A stretch of 64,000 bases of DNA, taken from Holophagales bacterium (lineage in GTDB: Bacteria > Acidobacteriota > Thermoanaerobaculia > Multivoradales > JAGPDF01). Within the stretch, counting starts at the first letter, position 1. Each line of letters opens with the position of its first letter. Positions 39,139-47,699 of the stretch are shown piece by piece. The notes beneath the pieces were generated by a model that did no database searches, had not been told where the DNA came from, and saw only the letters and a program-made list of their open reading frames with translations. The position numbers and the translations under genes are program-made. The stretch is from contig CP064972.1 in assembly GCA_016699405.1 (NCBI GenBank), positions 1,643,501 through 1,707,500 of the forward strand, written 5' to 3'.

Positions 39139-40101
39139 TCAGGCGGCGGCTCCACGCTCTGCATCGATGGTCATCAGCTCGTCGAGCTTCTCTTTGGCGG
39201 CTTTCGCCCAGCCCTGCCAAGTGGGGATCCCGACTTCGACACCACCGGCATAGACGTCGACCGGCGTTACGGGATCACCTCCCTCGAGCGGCATCAGCGC
39301 CCAGTGCGGCCTCACTTCGTTGTACCGCCGCCGGAAGGCTGCGAGCTTCTCGCGGGCGTCAGCCGGTGAGGCGTAGAGATGCCAGTGCACCTCTTCGTCC
39401 TTCAGCGTCTGGTGGAATCGCTCGAGCAGACCCAGCTGCTGAGGCGTCCGATAGCGCGTGCGCACATGACTCAGGACGCCGTTGATGTGGCGACGGAATC
39501 GCTTCGCCAGAAACGTCGATCCGTTGTCCGTCACCAGAATCGGCGGCTTCGACAGCGGCCCGTGCAGTCTCTCCGCTTCGGCCTTGGCCTGATCGAGTGC
39601 CGTCGTCACCGCTACCGCGTCGTGGCTCGGCGACAGATGAAGCGCCAACAGGTAGCGGCTGAAGTAGTCGATCACCGTCACCGCGTACCACCAGCCGTGG
39701 CCTGGCACGTGCACGTACGTCACGTCCGCCTGCCACAGGTCGTTCGCTTGCCGCGGCAACAGCTCGAACAGGCGCGCAGCCTGGTACAGCTCCGCCGAGC
39801 GCGGCAGCGGACGACACAACAGACCCTCGGCCTTCAGCACGCGATACACGAAGCGGTTCGAGACATCGAGCTGTCGGCGACGACAAACCACCGCCAAGCG
39901 CTTGTAGCCCCACCAGGGGAAAGCCAACGCCACATCCCTCACCGCGTCGTAGAGATCACGATTCAGCGGCCTCGGCGCTGGACCAGGACGTCGACGCTCC
40001 GCGCTCGAGCGGCGAAAGAAGCTCGATAACGGCCAGCCCACCGCCGAGACCACTGCCTTCAGCCGCGCTGGCGAATGCGAGGAGACCTCGTTGCGTACCA
40101 T
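39139..40101 (-). CDS. IS3-family transposase OrfB (DDE integrase core)
   Basis: 320 residues. An HTH_21-like region (LNRDLYDAVRDVALAFPWWG, YKRLAVVCRR) precedes the rve core. The DDE triad is visible as DLWQADVTYVHV, ILVTDNGSTF and GLLERFHQTLKDEEV, spaced as in IS3 elements. The start is ATG 40101, 17 nt after the end of OrfA; many IS3 elements fuse the two by frameshifting, but no overlap remains here. The triad is intact and the element looks recently acquired. Confidence 0.85.
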   Translation of the reverse strand: MVRNEVSSHSPARLKAVVSAVGWPLSSFFRRSSAERRRPGPAPRPLNRDLYDAVRDVALAFPWWGYKRLAVVCRRRQLDVSNRFVYRVLKAEGLLCRPLPRSAELYQAARLFELLPRQANDLWQADVTYVHVPGHGWWYAVTVIDYFSRYLLALHLSPSHDAVAVTTALDQAKAEAERLHGPLSKPPILVTDNGSTFLAKRFRRHINGVLSHVRTRYRTPQQLGLLERFHQTLKDEEVHWHLYASPADAREKLAAFRRRYNEVRPHWALMPLEGGDPVTPVDVYAGGVEVGIPTWQGWAKAAKEKLDELMTIDAERGAAA

Positions 40102-40118
40102 CTCCCGCCACTCCTCGC

Positions 40119-40424
40119 TCAGCGGGGGTACCGCGGTAGTTTTCGGAGAATGCCGTTGGCGATCGTCAGCTCACCGATCGCCTGCGCCCGACGAGCCAGC
40201 TCTTGCTCCATCTCCGCGATGCGGCGGCTCTCCTCACCTGAGTCCTTCGAGCCTTTCGACAGCCGCTCTCGACCACCCGACACGAACTCGTCACGCCACC
40301 GGTACAGCGTCTGCTCGCTCACCCGGTACCGGCGAGACAACGCCGCGACCGGCTCCTCCTTGCGCAGCAGCGACAGCACCACCTGCACCCGCTCCTCGCC
40401 GGACAACTCGCTCCGCTTCGGCAT
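40119..40424 (-). CDS. IS3-family OrfA (HTH protein)
   Basis: 101 residues from ATG 40424. It has the HTH segment LSGEERVQVVLSLLRKEEPV, ALSRRYRVSEQTLYRWRDEF, then a coiled-coil EESRRIAEMEQELARRAQAI leading to GELTIANGILRKL, typical of IS3/IS911-type OrfA. It ends just before OrfB and serves end binding and multimerisation. Confidence 0.8.
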   Translation of the reverse strand: MPKRSELSGEERVQVVLSLLRKEEPVAALSRRYRVSEQTLYRWRDEFVSGGRERLSKGSKDSGEESRRIAEMEQELARRAQAIGELTIANGILRKLPRYPR

Positions 40425-40566
40425 CGCGCTCTCCTCGACTCGGGGACACGCCCCTCAAACTACCCGAGTCCAGGAAACTGCGGGCAAGACATTCAGGACA
40501 TGACGCTACCTCACGAGCGCCTCGAATGACTGGCCCAATGGGCCCACGACAGTCGCGGGCAATCGC

Positions 40567-43500
40567 GTGAGCGAGACGGACCGTCGCGGGCAGACGACGC
40601 GATTCGAGATCGACGCACTGAACCGGGTGACGCGGATCGTCGACCCGCCGGCGGCGGGGACGTCGCGTCGGTTCACCTACGATGCGATCGGCAACGTGGT
40701 CGAGGAGGTCGACCGTCGCGGGATCGCGACGCGGACGAGCGTCGACCGGGAGAACCGTCCGACGGCAAGGACCCGCGCCGGGGTCGAGCTCGAGCGGGTG
40801 GAGTACGACGAGGCGGGCAACCGCCTCTTCGTCACCGACGCCAACGGCAACACCACCGGCTTCCTCTGGGACGAGCGCAACCTCCTGCTGCAAGAGAACC
40901 GGCCGTTCGCGGCGATCACCCGGCACGTCCTCGACGACGTGGGTGACCGCGTCGAGACGGTCGACCCGGAGGGGCACCGGTCGCACTTCGCCTACGACCT
41001 GCGCCGGCGGCAGACGAGCGCCACGAACGGCGCCGGCGAGCGGACGAGCTTCTGCTACGACGGCGTCGGCAACCGGACGGGGATGCGGCGCCCGAAGAGC
41101 TCGGCGAGCGGCGATCCGTGCGTGCCCGGCCCGGGTGGCTGGAGCTACCGCTACGACGGTGCCCACCGCCTGAGCGGGGTGACGGACCCGCTGGGCCACG
41201 AGACGACGTACGGCTACGACGGCAACGGCAACCGCACCGTTCAACGCGACGCCAACGGCCATACGACGAGCTTCGTCTACGACGCGCTCGATCGTCTGGC
41301 GAGCAAGACCTACCCCGACGCGGCGGTCGAGAGCTACGGCTACGACGAGAACGGCAATCGCACGACGCTCGTCGACCCGAAGGGGCAGCCCTTCGCCTTC
41401 ACCTACGACGCGCTCGATCGGCTGACGACCGAGACGCTGCCGAATCCGTCGCCACCGACGGGCGACGAGCTGACGAGCCGGGTCACCACGCACGACGCCA
41501 ACGGCAACATCACGAGCGTCGCCGAGCAGTACTCGAGCTCCGGTGCGGCGCTCGTGACGACGAGCTACGACGACTTCGACCGTCCGCTCACGACGACGAA
41601 CCGCTACGGCGAGATGACGACGCTCACCTACGACGCCAACGGCAACCGCCGGAGCGTGCGGGACTCCGACGGGCAGGTGACGAGCTACGCCTACGACGCG
41701 CTCAACCGCCTCGTCTCGCAGACCGGGGCGGGCGGGGTGACGACGTCGGAGTACTTCAAGAGCTCGCTGCTGAAGACGCGGACCTACCCGAACGGCGCGA
41801 GCGCGACGCACGGCTACGACGCGGCGAATCGCCTGACCCGCCTCGACAACCGGCAGAACAGCGCGCTCGTCGCCTCGTGGGCCTACGCCTACGACGCCAA
41901 CGGCAACCGCACCGAGCAGGTCGAGACGAACGGCGGCGCGCCGGAGACGACGAGCTACGCCTACGACGCCGCCGATCGCCTGCTCGAGGTGGCGTACCCG
42001 GAGAAGACCGTCACCACGACGCTCGATCCGGTCGGCAACCGTCTGAGCGAGGTGACGACCGACGCGAGCCACGCGCCGACGAGCTCGAAGACGTACGTCT
42101 ACGACATCCGGGATCGCCTGCTCTCGATCGTCGACAGCGTCGCCCCGGCGAACAACGCCACGTTCACCTGGGACGCCAACGGCAACCAGACCGGCAAGAG
42201 CGCAGGCGGCGTCCAGCACGGCTTCCTCTTCGACGCGCTCGATCGCCTGGTCGAAGTCCAGCGCAACGGGCTGCTCCTCGAGCGCTACACCTTCGACCCG
42301 TCCGGCTACCGGATCCGCAAGGCGGGCCCGGATGGGATCTTCCGCTACGTCCGCGACGACGGGGCGATCCTCCAGCAGACCGACGACGCCGGGACGACGC
42401 TGGTGCGCTACGAGTGGGGCGGCGACCGGCTGGTGGCGATGCACCCGGCAACGGGCCAGCGAAGCTTCTCCCTCTTCGACGGCCTGGGCTCGCTGACCGC
42501 CTGGAGCCAGACCGACGGCTCCCTCTCCCTCCGCCGCAGCTTCGACGCCTGGGGCAACCTCCGCCACTCGACCGGCACCACCCTCGCGCCCTTCGCCTTC
42601 ACCGGCCACGAGCTCGACGCAGCCACCGGGCTGACCTACGCCAAGGCGCGCTTCCTCGACACGGAGGTGGGGAGGTTTCTCAGCGAGGACCCGATCCTCG
42701 GCGAGGCGAACACGCCGCCCTCGCTGCACAGGTATCTCTACGCGTACGGGAATCCGACCTTCTACACGGATCCGCTCGGGCTCTACAGCTGGAACGAATT
42801 CAAGCGCGACGCGGCGTTTGCCGTGGACGTCTACGTCGAAACGCAGAAGGGCATCTGGGACCCCAGGAACGCGGGAAAGAACGCGCAGCGAGCGCTTGGC
42901 GGCGCCCTCGGCGTCGGGAAGTTCGTCGGCGAGACCGTGGCGAGCGGAGCGAGCATGGCCCTCGACACCGGGCTCGGAGCAGCGGTCGTGCCGGGCGCTC
43001 GAGAGCGAAACACCGCCCGGCTCAAGGCCCTTGCGGACTTTGTAGCCCACCCCGTCGAGACGGTCGTCAGCGCCCACGAGCAGGCGATCGCACGGATCGA
43101 AGAACACGAGGCGAAGGGCGAGTACATCAAGTCCGGCATCGCGGGCGGCGAGCTCGGAGCCTCGGACGCGGCGGCGGTGATCGGAGGCGTCGAGACGGGC
43201 GCGGCGGTGGCGCGGGGCGCTGCCCGGCTCGCGACGGGTGCTCTGTCGGTCGATCTCGCTGGGGTCGAAGTCGGCCTAGGCGAAGGAGCCGTGGGCGCGG
43301 TCGAGGACCTGGCGCCGAAATTCCAGCCGCCGAAGTTCGAGCCACCAGCTAGGTCCGGCCTCTCGCCGTCCGCACTGGAGATCGACCTAGCTGAGGCCTC
43401 GGACGGCGGAGTGATCGGCCTTCCTAAGGCGGAGCGTCGCTTGCTCGCCAGAGCACGAGACGTCGCACCTTCTCCTTCAACGAGGGCCGGCGGTACGTCC

Positions 43501-43887
43501 CCTCACCCTGCTGATCCGAATGTTCCAGGTGGGCCCGAGAACTACCGGGGCCGCTTCCAGGCCGGGCTCGAGGCTGAGGGCCTTCCCCGTCTCCCAGGAG
43601 ATTGGGATGTTCACCATTCAGTTCCTCAGCAACTCAGGGGAGACTCCCGCTTGCAGGGACTCGACCTGGATAGTCCAACACAGGGTCGTGGCGTCTCGGG
43701 TTACCGCCAGCCAGGTTCGTCGACAAACGTCCATACCCTGCTCGACCAGGAATGGAAACGGTACCTTCGGGGCCACCCGAACGCCACAGGAGTCGAGCTT
43801 CTCGAGTTTCGGGACTATACGGATTGGCGCTTCGGTCATACTTACTGGGAGAACATTCACAGAGTCCGGAATGGGGGCAAGCCCTAG
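40567..43887 (+). CDS. Orphan Rhs core plus HNH-type toxin tip 3
   Basis: The frame opens at GTG 40567 within Rhs repeat sequence (SETDRRGQTTRFEID), with no signal peptide and no shell entry domain, so it is an orphan module like module 2. The core ends YGNPTFYTDPLGLYSWNEFK near residue 745, then the shared pre-toxin region. The tip follows a low-complexity linker (PHPADPNVPGGPENY). Its motif DWDVHHSVPQQL (His1016, His1017) and the following NVHTLLDQEWKRYL and YTDWRFGHTYW match HNH/WHH-type nuclease toxin tips. Product 1,106 residues. The next gene starts within the stop-codon region and is the likely immunity partner. Confidence 0.85.
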   Translation: MSETDRRGQTTRFEIDALNRVTRIVDPPAAGTSRRFTYDAIGNVVEEVDRRGIATRTSVDRENRPTARTRAGVELERVEYDEAGNRLFVTDANGNTTGFLWDERNLLLQENRPFAAITRHVLDDVGDRVETVDPEGHRSHFAYDLRRRQTSATNGAGERTSFCYDGVGNRTGMRRPKSSASGDPCVPGPGGWSYRYDGAHRLSGVTDPLGHETTYGYDGNGNRTVQRDANGHTTSFVYDALDRLASKTYPDAAVESYGYDENGNRTTLVDPKGQPFAFTYDALDRLTTETLPNPSPPTGDELTSRVTTHDANGNITSVAEQYSSSGAALVTTSYDDFDRPLTTTNRYGEMTTLTYDANGNRRSVRDSDGQVTSYAYDALNRLVSQTGAGGVTTSEYFKSSLLKTRTYPNGASATHGYDAANRLTRLDNRQNSALVASWAYAYDANGNRTEQVETNGGAPETTSYAYDAADRLLEVAYPEKTVTTTLDPVGNRLSEVTTDASHAPTSSKTYVYDIRDRLLSIVDSVAPANNATFTWDANGNQTGKSAGGVQHGFLFDALDRLVEVQRNGLLLERYTFDPSGYRIRKAGPDGIFRYVRDDGAILQQTDDAGTTLVRYEWGGDRLVAMHPATGQRSFSLFDGLGSLTAWSQTDGSLSLRRSFDAWGNLRHSTGTTLAPFAFTGHELDAATGLTYAKARFLDTEVGRFLSEDPILGEANTPPSLHRYLYAYGNPTFYTDPLGLYSWNEFKRDAAFAVDVYVETQKGIWDPRNAGKNAQRALGGALGVGKFVGETVASGASMALDTGLGAAVVPGARERNTARLKALADFVAHPVETVVSAHEQAIARIEEHEAKGEYIKSGIAGGELGASDAAAVIGGVETGAAVARGAARLATGALSVDLAGVEVGLGEGAVGAVEDLAPKFQPPKFEPPARSGLSPSALEIDLAEASDGGVIGLPKAERRLLARARDVAPSPSTRAGGTSPHPADPNVPGGPENYRGRFQAGLEAEGLPRLPGDWDVHHSVPQQLRGDSRLQGLDLDSPTQGRGVSGYRQPGSSTNVHTLLDQEWKRYLRGHPNATGVELLEFRDYTDWRFGHTYWENIHRVRNGGKP
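40591..43330 (+). repeat. Rhs core direct repeat, copy 3
   Basis: Homologous to copy 1 from 40553 (matching 25883) and to copy 2 through the pre-toxin region to 43330. Substitutions are few and no indels were noticed in the core. The upstream boundary at 40553 abuts unrelated sequence next to the IS3 element. Confidence 0.9.
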
Positions 43888-43889
43888 TG

Positions 43890-44483
43890 ATGCTCAATCT
43901 CTTCACGCTGGACGGTCCTCTCTGCGCAATAGAGACCGGAGGTGCCCGTGAGACATCTCTCTGCGAGACCTGCGGACGCGGTCGCCGTACTCAAAGAGGT
44001 GATCTGTCGCTCTCTCTGGTCTGTCGACCACGCCACGTGTGGGTAAGCGACGCGAATGCCGTGCTTGTTGACGACCAAGCGGCCAACGCACTACGAGAAC
44101 TTGGGTTGGAGGGTATTGGGTTTCGCACCGCGACAGCCGATTGGCGAGACGGCATTCCTTCAGCGGGCGAAGCACCGTTAAGTCTAGTCCAGATCGTGGC
44201 TAGCAACGCGATCGCTGTGTCGATTCACAGTGCGAGCTTTGAAAGTTGTTTCTGCGGTGCGGTTAGGTCCATTTCGTTCGAGCCCCTAGTAGTGGTCGAC
44301 CCGAGTTCAGAGGCAGGTGCCTGGCACTTGACCCAAAATCCAGAAGTGCTTGTGTTTGATGCCAGGGTATGCGACGTCTTGTCGGGGCTGGATGCCGACC
44401 TTGAGTGGCTGCAGGTTTGGCGAGAGAGCGAGTATCCTCATTTGACTACGCCCTCCGGAGGCGTCAGTTGGGATGACCTCTAG
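43890..44483 (+). CDS. Putative immunity protein, double-Cys-motif type
   Basis: The start is ATG 43890, 2 nt after the toxin stop; GTG 43887 overlapping the stop is an alternative. The frame is open further upstream inside the toxin gene but only as an overlap. 197 residues. Two cysteine knuckles are visible, SLCETCGRGRR near residue 30 and ESCFCGAVRS near 120, resembling the double-CXXCG family that includes the Myxococcus SitI6-type immunity proteins. Pairing with the HNH-tip toxin is from adjacency. Lower GC than its neighbours suggests recent acquisition. Confidence 0.65.
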   Translation: MLNLFTLDGPLCAIETGGARETSLCETCGRGRRTQRGDLSLSLVCRPRHVWVSDANAVLVDDQAANALRELGLEGIGFRTATADWRDGIPSAGEAPLSLVQIVASNAIAVSIHSASFESCFCGAVRSISFEPLVVVDPSSEAGAWHLTQNPEVLVFDARVCDVLSGLDADLEWLQVWRESEYPHLTTPSGGVSWDDL

Positions 44484-45028
44484 TGTGCTGTCCAAGCGTT
44501 GCCCTGTCCAGGCGTCGAAACTGGCTGAGCAAGTTCAGGAATTCCCCACACCCCGTCTCCGGGGGTGAGTCTTAGGCAGCCTGGTTTTGGTGAAGTTGTT
44601 GAAGAAGGGGACAGGCACGCATTTCACGGGCATCCGCTGGCGAGCGTGATGGAGCTCGGATAGAGGTTGGAGGCTGTGAAGGAATCTGCCGAAAATGTGC
44701 CAACGACTTTCCTGGTGGGGGGCGCTGCTGGGTGTGGGTGGCTGCGGCCTTGCCAATTCCGTTCTCCGGCATCGAGCCCAGCCGGCCAACACCTCGACTG
44801 TCCTGTCCAAGCGTCCACCTGGGTTCTCGTGACCTTGCGACCGCCCGTTTCGTCAAGTCGCCTCCCTCACCCAGACGTCTTTCGCTGATCAAAGTCGCGA
44901 AATCGGCCCCTTCCGCATCTGCCCGCCCTCCTGGCCCCTCGCGGGATCCAGTGAACGAGCCGAAAGCGAGCTCGAGTGCGAGAGCCTTGCTGGGTCAAGA
45001 TCTGCGGAGAAGGCCACTGGACCTACCT
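44484..45028. other. Gene-free stretch in the Rhs zone
   Basis: No convincing coding sequence on either strand. Two short related phrases containing CTGTCCAAGCGT occur near 44495 and 44800. GGGGACAGGCACGC at 44609 resembles short palindromic intergenic repeats. Otherwise nothing is recognised. Confidence 0.5.
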
Positions 45029-45544
45029 ATGTTGTACCGAGAGATTCCGCCTTTTGATGTACTGAGAGGCGAGCCTTCGCCGTATCGTGGATTCGGCGCT
45101 CCGTTCCCGCAATCAGGCGAGGTAGCTGGTTTCTTCCAGGATGTACTCCACCAGGCTCGCGAGCGTATCGCTGACGGGTTCGGAGTATCCCTCGGCGGTT
45201 CCCCTGAGGAGATCGCAAGCGCACTCGAAGACGTCGTCGCCGCGATGTGGGCAGAGGGATGGTCACCCGACGCGGGTGACGTGAACTTGTTCGCGCGTGA
45301 CATTGGAGTCCTGCTGACCAACGCGGTACGAGCAGGCCTCGGCGGGGTCCTTCTTCTTCGTTCTTTGTCAGACCTCTCGTACGCATCGCTTTGGTGGAGC
45401 CAGAGTCGGATTGAGGCCTTTCCATTTCACAAAGCCTATAAGCGCCTTCTGCGGCGAGATGGAGAGTCGCTGACCTTCTTTCTCTCGGCGTTGGGAAAGA
45501 TGCTCGCATCTCCCGCAGACAAGGGGCCTGCTAACGGGCAATGA
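45029..45544 (+). CDS. Hypothetical protein, possible orphan immunity gene
   Basis: The frame is open from 44732, but the upstream part is compositionally like the neighbouring non-coding DNA. The ATG at 45029 (MLYREIPPFDVLRGEPSPYR) starts the sensible part, giving 171 residues. It is a soluble, mainly helical-looking protein with no recognised family (FFQDVLHQARERIADGFGVS, SLWWSQSRIEAFPFHKAYKR). It lies at the end of the Rhs zone without an upstream toxin, as orphan immunity genes often do. That role is a guess from position. Confidence 0.45.
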   Translation: MLYREIPPFDVLRGEPSPYRGFGAPFPQSGEVAGFFQDVLHQARERIADGFGVSLGGSPEEIASALEDVVAAMWAEGWSPDAGDVNLFARDIGVLLTNAVRAGLGGVLLLRSLSDLSYASLWWSQSRIEAFPFHKAYKRLLRRDGESLTFFLSALGKMLASPADKGPANGQ

Positions 45545-45669
45545 GATCGGTTTCCAGCGCGAAGGTCCCTGAGTGTCGAGCGGCCCCGGTAACATGAGCT
45601 AGGGCGACACCCAGTCTTGCAACCCTGAGGGGTCGTGGCGGTCGTCGGGAGCGAGCGGCGCCACAAAGA

Positions 45670-45695
45670 GCGCTACGCCTACGACGCGCTCAACC
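45670..45695 (+). pseudogene. Rhs relic (24-bp fragment)
   Basis: GCTACGCCTACGACGCGCTC plus AACC is identical to the YAYDALN-coding stretch of the Rhs core (near 27014) and is joined directly to the 220-bp dispersed repeat. It looks like the remnant of a deleted fourth Rhs module. Confidence 0.4.
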
Positions 45696-45697
45696 AG

Positions 45698-45921
45698 GAC
45701 GAGGTGCCACCCGAGTTCAAGATCGCCGCGACGGCCGAGAGTCGTCTTGAAACCTCGGACACGCGTCAGGGCTCTCCGCAAGGGAATGGACCGCCCTGTT
45801 CGAGCGTCGTCGTGAGCTCGCCGAGCTGAGAACGTGGCAGAGCCCTCGGGCGGCGCCCGTCGAAGGGCGCGAGAGGGCTCTCTTGCGCAGCCTTCGGCCC
45901 CGCAGGCAGTGGCAGTGCTTC
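45698..45921 (+). repeat. Dispersed repeat of about 220 bp, copy 3
   Basis: Closely similar to 31633-31856 along its length, beginning GACGAGGTGCCACCCGAG. It lies immediately before the 3' end of the minus-strand RAYT gene. The 14-mer GAGGTGCCACCCGA recurs inverted on the other side of that gene at 47003-47016. The surrounding 45545-45960 holds no gene. Confidence 0.65.
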
Positions 45922-45960
45922 AGATCCAGTCCTCGGAATCGAGCGAGCCTGCGCTGAGAC

Positions 45961-46893
45961 TTAGCCGCTCCGAGCGGCAACACGGAAGGGTAGCGCCGGC
46001 GGAAACGCGCCTTCGGGGAAAATGACTTCTCTCACGCCCGCGCGGAGGAGCCGCGCGGCGTGCTGGTAGGCCTCACGAAAGGCGAAGTAGGCCTTGCGCA
46101 GCGCTCGTCGGACCTCGGGTGCGACGGCATGGACCAGCGGTGCGGGAGCCTTCTTGAGTCGGTTCGGCTCGTGGTGCGGGCTCTGGCGACAGACGGCTTC
46201 CCGACCGAGTGGGGGCTTGCCGGTCTCTTCCTCGCGCTGCTCGCCCCAGGCCTCGATCTCCGCGATCAGGTCCCGAATGCGTGCGCGATAGGCCTCGGGG
46301 TCGAGCGTCCGCCAGCAGGGGAGCGGGGCCAAGGTCAGCGTTTCCTCGAAGACATAGTCCTCCCGGTCCAACAGGATGCCCTTCCTCCGCGCCTTCGACT
46401 CGAGCGTTCGGTCGTGCCAGTGCCCGACGACCGGCGTACCTTCGACCAAATGCCGCGCGCAGTGAGCTCCGGGCCAGTCGAGCGGCGAGGCGACGAGACC
46501 CTCCTTGACGCCATGCGCCAGGAGATAGGCGAGCCGACCCACCTGGGCGGGCTCCTCGTCCGAGACCGGGATCGCCTGATAGCGCCGCCCCCAGAACTTC
46601 TCACGCCATTGGACGAGCCGGCCGGCCTCCCGGGCGAGGTTGGAGTCGAGGTAGTTCATGAAGGCGGCGAGCTGGAGCGCGTCGAGGACGGAGAGCAGCA
46701 GGTGAAAGTGGTTCGAGAGGAACGCGAAGCCGATGACTTCGACCGCGTAGAGCCGCGCGGCGCGGGCGAGAATGCCGGCGACGGTGTCGTTGAGGGGAGC
46801 CGAGGGCCGGAGCAGAAGCCGGCCCTGCAGGGTGCGGCAAGTGACCTCGACCAGCCCGCCGCCTGGGGGGATGTAGCGTAATCTCCTCGCCAT
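45961..46893 (-). CDS. REP-associated tyrosine transposase (RAYT, Y1)
   Basis: 310 residues from ATG 46893 (MARRLRYIPPGGGLVEVTCR). The Y1/HUH hallmark is IGFAFLSNHFHLLLSV (HFH), followed by NYLDSNLAREAGRLVQWREK and FWGRRYQAIPVSDEEPAQVG as in Y1_Tnp/RAYT proteins. The C-terminal 120 residues are an extension rich in Arg. RAYTs act on short palindromic repeats spread through the host genome. Here inverted copies of GAGGTGCCACCCGA flank the gene, and related repeats lie 14 kb away. It has the same orientation as the upstream cassette genes. Confidence 0.85.
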   Translation of the reverse strand: MARRLRYIPPGGGLVEVTCRTLQGRLLLRPSAPLNDTVAGILARAARLYAVEVIGFAFLSNHFHLLLSVLDALQLAAFMNYLDSNLAREAGRLVQWREKFWGRRYQAIPVSDEEPAQVGRLAYLLAHGVKEGLVASPLDWPGAHCARHLVEGTPVVGHWHDRTLESKARRKGILLDREDYVFEETLTLAPLPCWRTLDPEAYRARIRDLIAEIEAWGEQREEETGKPPLGREAVCRQSPHHEPNRLKKAPAPLVHAVAPEVRRALRKAYFAFREAYQHAARLLRAGVREVIFPEGAFPPALPFRVAARSG

Positions 46894-47002
46894 GCCTCCC
46901 TAAGACGAGAAGCGGGGCGGCGATCTTGCAGGAAGTGGAGCGGCGGCCGGGTTGCGCGAGATCGACCGGCTCGGCGAAGGTGGAACAGAGGAGTTGTGAA
47001 AA

Positions 47003-47016
47003 TCGGGTGGCACCTC
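47003..47016 (-). repeat. Inverted copy of RAYT-flanking 14-mer
   Basis: TCGGGTGGCACCTC, the exact reverse complement of GAGGTGCCACCCGA found in the repeats at 31633 and 45698. With the 45698 copy it brackets the RAYT gene in inverted orientation. The rest of 46894-47173 shows nothing recognisable. Confidence 0.55.
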
Positions 47017-47173
47017 ACCTGGTCGGTGCAAGCGACTGGCTCCCCGCGCGCGGGCTTCATCCTGGCCCGGAGCCCCACACGCTCCCCTCAGAGGCCGAAG
47101 ATACGATTGCAGTCCCGCCCCACGTCATCGCCTCGTGCACAGGTGCTCGCGGGAGGAGTCCAGATACGACTTC

Positions 47174-47695
47174 CTAGGGCCCAAGGAAGAGCAGTGTCTG
47201 GCGGATCATTTCATCGACGTAGCCGATGGCGAAATTGCTGCTCGGTCGAAATAGCGTTGGATGCGCGCATTGGTTTCGGTGAGAGAGTTGGCCCTGCAGG
47301 ACGCGAAGCTCAGCGCGCCCCAGGAACTTGACCTCCCGCGCCACATCGAGAAGCTGCGCTTCGGCGTACTGCTCTTTGAGATCAGCAAGATCTTTGAAGG
47401 ACCACTTCGGCCTAACCTGCCTTATGTCTGCCTCATGCTTACGGTACATTGTCTCTGACAAGACGTAGAAGTGGCCGGCCCAGGCGAGCACAACTGCGGA
47501 TCGGTTCAGGCCGCGCTCAAGGCAATCGAGCGCCTCGCGAAAGTAGTCCTGAACGTCAATCGGGGCGGCCTTCAACTTCTTTAGCAGGTCTTCGAGCAGT
47601 ACCACCCGTGATGCCGACGCCTCGTGGGCCGCAAGCGCGGAATGAGCGGCGCTTCTGGCGCGTGCAGCGGCCTGCACCCAATCTTCGAGCCCCAT
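47174..47695 (-). CDS. HEPN-like protein, putative RNase
   Basis: The start is ATG 47695, 4 nt after the stop of the upstream gene; the longer frame overlaps that gene. 173 residues, predicted all helical (YFREALDCLERGLNRSAVVL, AWAGHFYVLSETMYR). Near the C-terminus SHRNQCAHPT gives Arg140-x4-His145, the R-x4-6-H signature of HEPN RNases, placed before a last helix as in that fold. HEPN proteins are common in toxin-antitoxin and abortive-infection systems. It forms a two-gene operon with the partner gene behind the integron-like promoter. Family assignment is from motif and helix pattern, not from a search. Confidence 0.6.
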   Translation of the reverse strand: MGLEDWVQAAARARSAAHSALAAHEASASRVVLLEDLLKKLKAAPIDVQDYFREALDCLERGLNRSAVVLAWAGHFYVLSETMYRKHEADIRQVRPKWSFKDLADLKEQYAEAQLLDVAREVKFLGRAELRVLQGQLSHRNQCAHPTLFRPSSNFAIGYVDEMIRQTLLFLGP

Positions 47696-47699
47696 CGGA

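Larger units (their letters stand above)
39104..40472 (-). mobile_element. IS3-family insertion sequence (about 1.37 kb)
   Basis: Two ORFs in orfA-orfB order on the minus strand lie between imperfect inverted ends: TGGACCGGGTTGGGTTGAT at 39104 and TGGACTCGGGTAGTTTGAGG (reverse complement) at 40472. Similarity extends a few bases outward (GCAGTT on both sides), so the exact ends and target duplication are uncertain. It sits 80 bp upstream of orphan Rhs module 3. Confidence 0.7.

Noticed and set aside
46060..46881. Plus-strand 273-codon frame
   Set aside because: Antisense to the RAYT gene, which has the HUH motif and correct family length.
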